NCBI GenBank assembly: GCA_032622095.1
Contig: CP136061.1
Coordinates: forward strand, 4,706,505 to 4,770,504
DNA: 64,000 nucleotides
Direction: 5' to 3'
DNA from: Siphonodentalium dalli
Taxonomy: Eukaryota; Mollusca; Scaphopoda; Gadilida; Siphonodentaliidae
Position 1 is the stretch's first letter. Each line of letters begins with the position of its first letter. This document shows positions 57,012-64,000 of this stretch, piece by piece. The notes under the pieces were generated by a model that worked only from the letters and a program-made list of their open reading frames with translations, ran no database searches and was not told the DNA's origin. A program made the position numbers and the translations under genes.

Positions 57012-59862
57012 GCTTAACCACAGCAGAATTATAGGTAACTTTTCGTCATCTTCATTATATTGAAATTTTTGGTATACAAAATGAGCGTAAGTGTGAATGG
57101 AATGATAAGTGGTTATTACGTAATGTTGTTATAACAATGACACCGAAGCAATTTCTATTATTGAGTGACCTGGACGTATTATGTATGCATGTTTTGGATA
57201 ACTAATTATCGTGTTAATGCTAACAATGACACAGTTTATCAACCTTAATTGATACTAACCCGTTAAACAACTAATACTGCTCAGACATTAAATCGATATG
57301 TTTTCTGAATGGCATATAATTGTGAACGGGAATATAATAGAATTCATTTGGTAAAGCAAGGTGTGAAAGACACATTGTTACCCACAATGTCGTGTGTACA
57401 TACTTGAAAATATGTTCCATCGAATATGACAATTCATTCTGGGGGTTGTAATTTCACATTACCCTTTTCGTCCACTCGTGATTCAACATAGTACATCTCA
57501 ATACTTCCAATAATTCACGATAATACACACCTGTCTCACAATGCCCAACATTACAGCGACTCGGACCTGTCCATACACATATAATTGGTATAAAGCTATT
57601 TATAAACATTCGACATTTTAATATCGAGATTATCAGAAACCGAAAACTCGTTATAAATTTTTTATTTAAACTTTTTTTTTAGAGAAATAATTTTGGGGGT
57701 TTTGAAATTTTTTGTTTTGGAAGTTTTGGGGTTTTGAAATTTTTTGTTTTGGAAAAATAAGTTTTGGGTTTTGAAATTTTGGAAGTTTTGGGTTTTGAAA
57801 TTTTGGAAGTTTTGGGTTTTGATATTTTGGAAGTTTTGAGAATATTTTAGTACAAAAAATTTTACCCTCAAACAATTTACCCTCAAACAATTTTACCCTC
57901 AAACAATTTTAGACCCAAAGATTCTATTTTGAGATGTGAGGCGAACGAGACACCCACAACCAATTTTAGACCCAAAGATTCTATTTTTAGATGTGAAGGT
58001 AACGAGACGGCTATTCTTCTAACCAGATCAGAATATTAAGAAAAACGCGCGCGATATCAGTGCACTGCACGCGACGTAGACCGATGCGCGATTAAAAAAC
58101 AGACGTAATACACATACATAAATATAATTAAATAAAGTGAAGTCAGTGAAGTGGAGATATTTTTTACATGTAGTCATTGTGCCATCATGGGCGAAGATAT
58201 GGGTGGGCAATATGTCTATGACAAGACCATTATTAGAGTGGTGGTAATCAAGTAACAACATATGTCGTAACACGTGGTTATGTTATGAAAATCAGAACGG
58301 GGGGGGGGGGGGGTAAAGGGCAGTCAATCAAATTATTTGTTATATTTAGAAGCCAGTGGTGTACATGTAAACAATTAACTGTAACAGTAATGCCGATGGT
58401 ATGACCATTATTGGAGTGGTGGTAACGAAGTAAGGATATATGTCGTAAACGTGGCTATACACTGTCGCGGTAATGTTGTAAAATCCTGAATGGGGCGGGG
58501 GGGGGGGGGGTTGTAGCCAACCAGATATCTAAGTTGGCAATTTGGTACCAGTTTATATGGTATGGAATTACAATTATTGATCAGATATGGATATGCAACA
58601 ATAATATATACATGTTATTAAACGCAACTATACTGTCACGAAAAGCTTAGGTATATACACATAACTATACAGTGGGGATAAGGGTGGGATGGGTTATGGA
58701 AGGGCCGTGGATTAGTATTGATTTCCATGTAATTTGCGTTGAATGCGGTGCACATTCAATCAAATGGTCTCTCAAATGTTAATAATAACTATATTTAGTT
58801 ACTTAGGTTTACTCGTTTAATAGAACCGATGTAGACGAGGGTATCTCATATATGAATGAAATTTAAGTGTAAATTGCGATATTGAATAAATCTAATTCTA
58901 AGTTACCTTATGTGAATGCATGCCATAGTATTATATAGACAATGTAGATTCCGTCATCCCTGTCATTCGAATTATTTCTGTGTATCTATCTTATATACAT
59001 GTGCACAATATTCAGAAATCAACGAACACACGCAGCCCAACTCCGCGGATCCATGGCAGCAAATGATTTCAAACGATACTTGTTGACGCACGTAATGACG
59101 TAGTTAAACGTAAAGCAAGTCGCGCGATTGAATGACGTCATAGTCAACAGGTGCTTGGCGTGGCAGGGCTGTATACATATGCCTGTGGGGAGGGGGATCA
59201 TAGGGGGCTTCAGCAAGGATAGATATCCATGATTGATATAATTTGTCTGGTCAACAGTACTATTGTGCATGCATGGCATTAAATGCATGGTACCATGACT
59301 GTACTGTCGTGGTAATAGTTATGAAACGGGAGGGGTAGCTAAAATTTCTTTATAATCTGATAGGTATCATGACGTTTAGATCATGATTGATATAAAATAT
59401 TATCGTTTCAACAGTAATATTATGCATGTATGGCATAGCAAGGTACCATGACTGAACTGTCGTGGTACGAGTTATGAAACAGGAGGGGGTAGCTAAAATT
59501 TCCACACCAGTCCTGACTCAAACACCAAACCAAGGAATAGTAATTGATGTCATGATGAGTGTAGACACGAAAGTAAGCAAAGAAATGTTTAAAATTTGAA
59601 CATGTCATGTGCCGTGAATATATCATAGAAAGCTTGTTAAAGGTATATGAAACGCGGACAGTGGGTAATATCCGGGTGGGGTGGGGGTGGCTGTGGATAT
59701 AGTATCGTTAATTAGATAATAATAGTCAACAGTTTCTTATTGGAACAGGGTAATATATATATATTTGAAATAGGCAATATATTATATAGAGTAATGAAAC
59801 AATTTTTTAAATGTACAGTATATATAAAATAGGTTGTCGTTTGTTGGAACCCCCCCCCGCCC

Positions 59863-60009
59863 CCGTGGTCCAGTCGGCCCCCATACGCAGCGGGACTATA
59901 TATCTAGGCGAAATCAAGACCCGCGCGGTCTTTCCTCCACCCTTAAAATTGACAATGTCGTGCGTGGCCCAGTGGCTAGAACGACTATGAATCCTAATAA
60001 AGCAAATAC
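59863..60009 (+). mobile_element. SINE-derived piece, sub-repeat 1 of unit 2
   Basis: Matches 46,203-46,350, including the internal deletion; the preceding C-run is shorter. Confidence 0.7.
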
Positions 60010-60120
60010 AATGTTGTTTGTGAATAGGTATTAATAGGTTATCGTTAACAAAACAACTTTTTCAATGTATATATAGAATAGGTTGTCGTTTGTAAATAGG
60101 CATTAATATATTGTTAATAT

Positions 60121-61029
60121 ATAGAATACACCCATAGTAGCCGAGAATAACAAATTTTCACCACGAGTGGTATTGTGGTTTTAACCACGAGCCTTTGGCG
60201 AGTGGTTAAAACCACAATTCCACGAGTGGTGAAAATTTTGTATTCTCGGCTACTATGGGTGTATTTTGTTTATACCATAATTATTATTCTTCGGTCGCTT
60301 CGTAAATGTATTGCTACTATGTTGGTGACTGTTAACATGTATGTGCACCGAGTGACCCAAATATGTTAAGCTATCATGAATGTGGGTCACGCGTAGTAAT
60401 ACATATTTCTAGGAAATTCGGTGATTCGCCACTTTCTTGGGCATCAGTCAGCTGATGTGAACACACATTCAGATTTCCCACATTGCAGATACCATTAACA
60501 ATCTATACGTTGTTGTCAAAATGTAGAGCCGTCGTTCGCTTCACACACGGAAAGGCAGACGAACACGTGCGTTTGTTTGTTTACATTTCCAACAGCTATC
60601 GCCGACCTGTATAAAACGTGTACTTTGTCGGTGCATGCACCTATCATAAAACATCATTAAACTAACTTTAATGTGTCATTTTTTGACAAGTAAACCCAGT
60701 AAATGGAATTGGATAGTATATATCTTTGTGTTTAGACCACTTATCGCATTTCAGTGTGTTTTGAGTCGGAAAAATTGTGTATTTACTTCGCGAAGCGGGC
60801 GTGACGAAAAATTGGGCTAAATTTCGACAGCGAGGTCACCAGAGGTCAAATGACGGGTCGTTCTACTATGGGTATAAACTTTTAACACATAAAGTGCCGT
60901 TGAAACATTTACACAACAGTAGAAATTTATACCAATAGTAGGAATCGTTATACCCACAGTAGGGTGTAAAGATGAAATTTACAAAACAGGTGTTATACAC
61001 ACAGTAGCATAGCCAATTATGGTATAAAT
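60121..61029. mobile_element. 909-bp insertion present only in unit 2, TA target duplication
   Basis: Unit 1 reads ttaatataacgtg at the matching site (46,452-46,464). Here 909 bp separate its halves, with TA shared at both edges. One end is a 140-bp hairpin. The interior contains several copies of a motif of the type ctactatgggtataa in both orientations (60,250, 60,862, and related variants at 60,929-61,000), which look like degenerate terminal or transposase-binding motifs. No ORF of note; a non-autonomous element is likely. Confidence 0.85.
60125..60264. repeat. 140-bp hairpin at one end of the 909-bp insertion
   Basis: aatacacccatagtagccga at 60,125 and its complement ending at 60,264 are the outer parts of about 68-bp arms, with only a few mismatches and a negligible loop (gcctttggc). 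ccacgagtgg is a nested palindrome. Confidence 0.95.
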
Positions 61030-61565
61030 AACGTGTTACAACCACAATTAATTTCTTTATAATCTGATAGGTATCATGACGCTTAGATCATGATTGATAT
61101 AAAATATTATCGTTTCAACAGTAATATTATGCATAGCATGCATGGTACCATGACTGTACTGTCATGGTACGAGTTATGAAACAGGAGGGGGTAGCTAAAA
61201 TTTCCACACCAGTCCTGACTCAAACACCAAACCAAGGAACAGTAATTGATGTCACGATGAGTATAGACACGAAAGTCAGCAAAGAAATGTTTATAATTTG
61301 AACATGTCATGTGCCGTGAATATATCATAGAAAGCTTTTTTAAAGTATATGAAACGCGGACAGTGGGTAATACCCGGGTGGGGTGGGGGTGGTTGTGGAT
61401 ATAGTATCGTAAATTAGATAATCATAGTCAACAGTTTCTTATTGGAACAGGGTAATATATAGATATTTGAAATAGGCAATATAATTATAGAGTAATGAAA
61501 CAATTTTTTAAATGTATATATAAAATAGGTTGTCGTTTGTTGGAGTTCCCCCCACCCCCCCCCCC

Positions 61566-61755
61566 CCGTGGTCCAGTCGGTATATTGCTGAGCAAGTTTG
61601 TGAGTTGCTTTCCGGGGATCGGCGGCCCCCATACGCAGCGGGACTATATATCTAGGCGAAATCAAGACCCGCGCGGTCTTTCCTCCACCCTTAAAATTGA
61701 CAATGTCGCGCGTGGCCCAGTGGCTAGAACGACTATGAATCCTAATAAAGCAAAT
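61566..61755 (+). mobile_element. SINE-derived piece, sub-repeat 2 of unit 2
   Basis: Matches 46,997-47,190, including gagttgctttccggggatcg. Confidence 0.7.
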
Positions 61756-62394
61756 ACAATGTTGTTTGTGAATAGGTATTAATAGGTTATCGTTAACAAA
61801 ACAACTTTTTCAATGTATATATAGAATAGGTTGTCGTTTGTAAATAGGCATTAATATATTGTTAATATAACGTGTTACAACCACAATTAATTTCTTTATA
61901 ATCTGATAGGTATCATGACGCTTAGATCATGATTGATATAAAATATTATCGTTTCAACAGTAATATTATGCATAGAATGCATGGTACCATGACTGTACTG
62001 TCATGGTACGAGTTATGAAACAGGAGGGGGTAGCTAAAATTTCCACACCAGTCCTGACTCAAATACCAAACCAAGGAATAGTAATTGATGTCACGATGAG
62101 TATAGACACGAAAGTCAGCAAAGAAATGTTTATAATTTGAACATGTCATGTGCCGTGAATATATCATAGAAAGCTTTTTAAAAGTATATGAAACGCGGAC
62201 AGTGGGTAATACCCGGGTGGGGTGGGGGTGGTTGTGGATATAGTATCGTAAATTAGATAATCATAGTCAACAGTTTCTTATTGGAACAGGGTAATATATA
62301 GATATTTGAAATAGGCAATATATAGAGTAATGAAACAATTTTGTAAATGTATATATAAAATAGGTTGTCGTTTGTTGGAGTTCCTCCCCCCCCC

Positions 62395-62590
62395 CTGGTC
62401 CAGTCGGTAGATTGCTTGGCAAGTTTGTGAATTGCTTTCCGGGGATCGGCGGCCCCCCATACGGAGCGGGACTATATATCTAGGCGAAATCAAGACCCGC
62501 GCGGTCTTTCCTCCACCCTTAAAATTGACAATGTCGCGCGTGGCCCAGTGGCCGGAACGACTATGAACCCTAATAAAGCAAACACAATGT
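62395..62590 (+). mobile_element. SINE-derived piece, sub-repeat 3 of unit 2
   Basis: Matches 47,826-48,020, sharing the gtggccggaacgac variant. Confidence 0.7.
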
Positions 62591-63304
62591 TGTTTGTGAA
62601 TAGGTATTAATAGGTTATCGTTAACAAAATAACTTTTTCAATGTATATATAGAATAGGTTGTCGTTTGTAAATAGGCATTAATATATTGTTAATATAACG
62701 TGCTGCAAACACAATTATTTCTTTATAATCTGATAGGCATCATGACGTTTAGATATATAGATCTGGACTCCATAGTTTTGACCTTATGATCTTAGACCTG
62801 TCAGTAAAGTTAGTTTGTGTTCACAATCGTTTCTGATCCTGCTATATGTGATGTCACAGGTGTTGTTAGTAAAAAGAGCGTGTCTTTCTGTATAATAAAT
62901 CATCTCGTTCCCACATGCAGTACGCGCATTATATGATTGTAATATAAAAGAATAGTATATTGGTCGCATCATAAACCATGATGTATATGATATTGTAAGT
63001 TTGTTCTGGTAAAGTTAAAGTTGCACATATATATATATGTATCTATATATTTTATGTCACAATCATACAGCCATTCTATATTGTACACACATCACGTGGA
63101 AATGCCAACAACCGGCTGCCCAAAAGATATAACGTCATGAATATCAGCAAAATAAATTATTAATGTAAATAAAAAGAGTCAGTCATTGAACTAAGGGGTT
63201 AAATATAACTAAACATAATAAGACTTTATAAAATTAAGCTGTTAAACGTCTGAACCCGAAAGCTATCCGCAGTAGGCAGCCCTAGCGACGATAAGTATAT
63301 GTTT

Positions 63305-64000
63305 TATGGTTTATGCCATTATGGCAAAGGAGATGTCAAGGCCTAGTAACTACTTACTGGGTGGACAGCACCACACCGACCCGCCGGACTAGCAGGAAAA
63401 TACTAGTATGAGGGATCGACTGGTAACCGAGAGTGACCCCTCGGCTATCTACATGTCAACAAAGGATACAGGATAGTATAACGGCCGATCATTCTGTCGT
63501 CATATATGAAAATTTTCACGTGATATGTGTACAAAACAAATGTATGCATAACATGACGGAAAAGGAACATAGCACCAAGATTTATTAGGGATATGGGAAT
63601 ATCTTATTGTTATGCTGTCCAAATTGTAGTACAGGTACATGTTACCCCGTACATCGTGATATGAAATTTATGAGGCATGATTCGGGAAGTGATTTAGTTG
63701 ACGCTCTTCATTTTGCATCAAGTTATGGTATTGTGTTATTAGTAGCTGTGTAGCTTAAAAATTATAATTTTTTATCTCATCCACTAAGCTATAATATTTT
63801 ATAGTGTATATAGTAGTCCCTGAGTTCCCGCTAATGAGGGGAGCTGGCTATACTAACATAGGGTGATAACAGTCAATGATAAATAGTAGTCAACAATAGG
63901 TACAGATATATATATGGTTTATTGTTTAAATAAAAGTAAAAATACAGTGATTCTGATCTGTGAATGTCGCTAAGCATTTTGAGAGCGCACAGTGAAATGT
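63305..64000. repeat. 5.36-kb tandem repeat, unit 3 (truncated by window end)
   Basis: Repeats 43,379-44,074 and 48,737-49,432 with at most a few differences. It shows that the array continues beyond the window. Confidence 0.95.

Larger units (their letters stand above)
49718..58011. mobile_element. 8.3-kb near-perfect palindromic element inserted in unit 2
   Basis: The sequence reading inward from 49,718 (gccgtctcgttaccttcaca) equals the reverse complement reading inward from 58,011, and the match continues to a GC-rich axis near 53,880. The arms are about 4.1 kb each. Immediately outside, aaccagatcagaata stands at 49,703-49,717 and 58,021-58,035; the intact target in unit 1 has it once. 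A 9-bp tattcttct (58,012-58,020) intervenes on the right only. If the true target duplication is aaccag, the right terminus would start AG, as Polinton-type termini do. Each arm carries one broken ATPase gene. Arm differences (indels, one nonsense, glutamine-tract length) show some divergence since duplication. Confidence 0.9.
53890..58011. repeat. Right arm of the palindromic element
   Basis: Reverse complement of 49,718 to about 53,866. It includes the mirrored 70-bp inverted repeats, the gene copy at 54,209-55,945, 275-bp repeats (56,030-56,540), the ATPase fragment (56,911-57,011), the A-rich minisatellite (57,665-57,845) and subterminal repeats. Confidence 0.93.
59345..62717. repeat. 0.83-kb sub-repeat, three tandem copies in unit 2
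   Basis: tttctttataatctgatagg at 59,345, 61,052, 61,891 and 62,718. Without the 909-bp insertion, the first period is 798 bp, then 839 and 827, matching unit 1 copy by copy. The triplication therefore predates the 5.36-kb duplication. Confidence 0.95.
58021..63304. repeat. 5.36-kb tandem repeat, unit 2, part after the palindrome
   Basis: Begins with the repeated aaccagatcagaata and then follows unit 1 (44,346-48,736) in direct orientation. It is interrupted once more, by the 909-bp insertion at 60,121-61,029. It ends where unit 3 starts. Confidence 0.95.

Overview
The window is eukaryotic and very repeat-rich. It has no bacterial-style operons, no rRNA and no recognisable functional tRNA gene. 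I could not recognise an intact host protein-coding gene. The repeat types point to a marine invertebrate, most likely a mollusc: a tRNA-derived SINE with a 3' part resembling molluscan SINE tails, a Penelope-like fragment, LINE relics, many short TIR elements, satellites rich in the TGACCTTGACCTT motif, and a dispersed repeat of the 'accaaatttggtatgtgag / gttatagcccc' style. That organism call is an inference from general familiarity, not from a search.

Layout. 1-3,017 is a satellite of about 45 monomers of 66-68 bp with a higher-order period. 3.1-9.6 kb holds a SINE with perfect 14-bp target duplications, a decayed Penelope-like endonuclease, tandem repeats, a long decayed LINE on the minus strand, one copy of a dispersed repeat (called R1 here) and a 313-bp MITE with 34-bp perfect TIRs. 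10.8-13.8 kb holds a hairpin and pieces of a second LINE. 15.1-16.8 kb is bounded by a 29-bp inverted repeat. 17.9-20.1 kb is a 2.1-kb foldback element whose arms are tandem TGACCTTGA units, followed by a 0.4-kb hairpin element. 22.7-28.3 kb is a 2.3-kb block duplicated in direct orientation. 30.06-32.1 kb is a second R1 copy in which one motif has expanded into a 1-kb minisatellite. 33-42 kb holds further low-copy tandem and TIR-type repeats.

43.4-64.0 kb is the most structured part. A 5.36-kb segment is present at least twice in direct tandem, and a third copy runs off the window. Each full unit carries three copies of an approximately 0.83-kb sub-repeat, each with a SINE-derived piece. The second unit is split by an 8.3-kb near-perfect palindrome (49,718-58,011) flanked by a 15-bp target duplication. 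Each arm carries one copy of a gene for a C2H2 finger, a long polyglutamine tract, a P-loop ATPase (GPTSCGKT, VILDDL) and a second C2HC finger. The type resembles packaging ATPases of Polinton/adintovirus/adenovirus-like elements. The two copies carry different inactivating changes: a frameshift plus a finger deletion on the left, and a nonsense codon in the glutamine tract on the right. The axis is a GGC/GCC-rich hairpin. The same unit carries a second, independent 909-bp insertion with a long hairpin at one end.

Functionally, nothing here reads as cooperating host genes. The window is a record of insertion, tandem amplification and inverted duplication. The palindromic ATPase element is the best candidate for an undescribed system.
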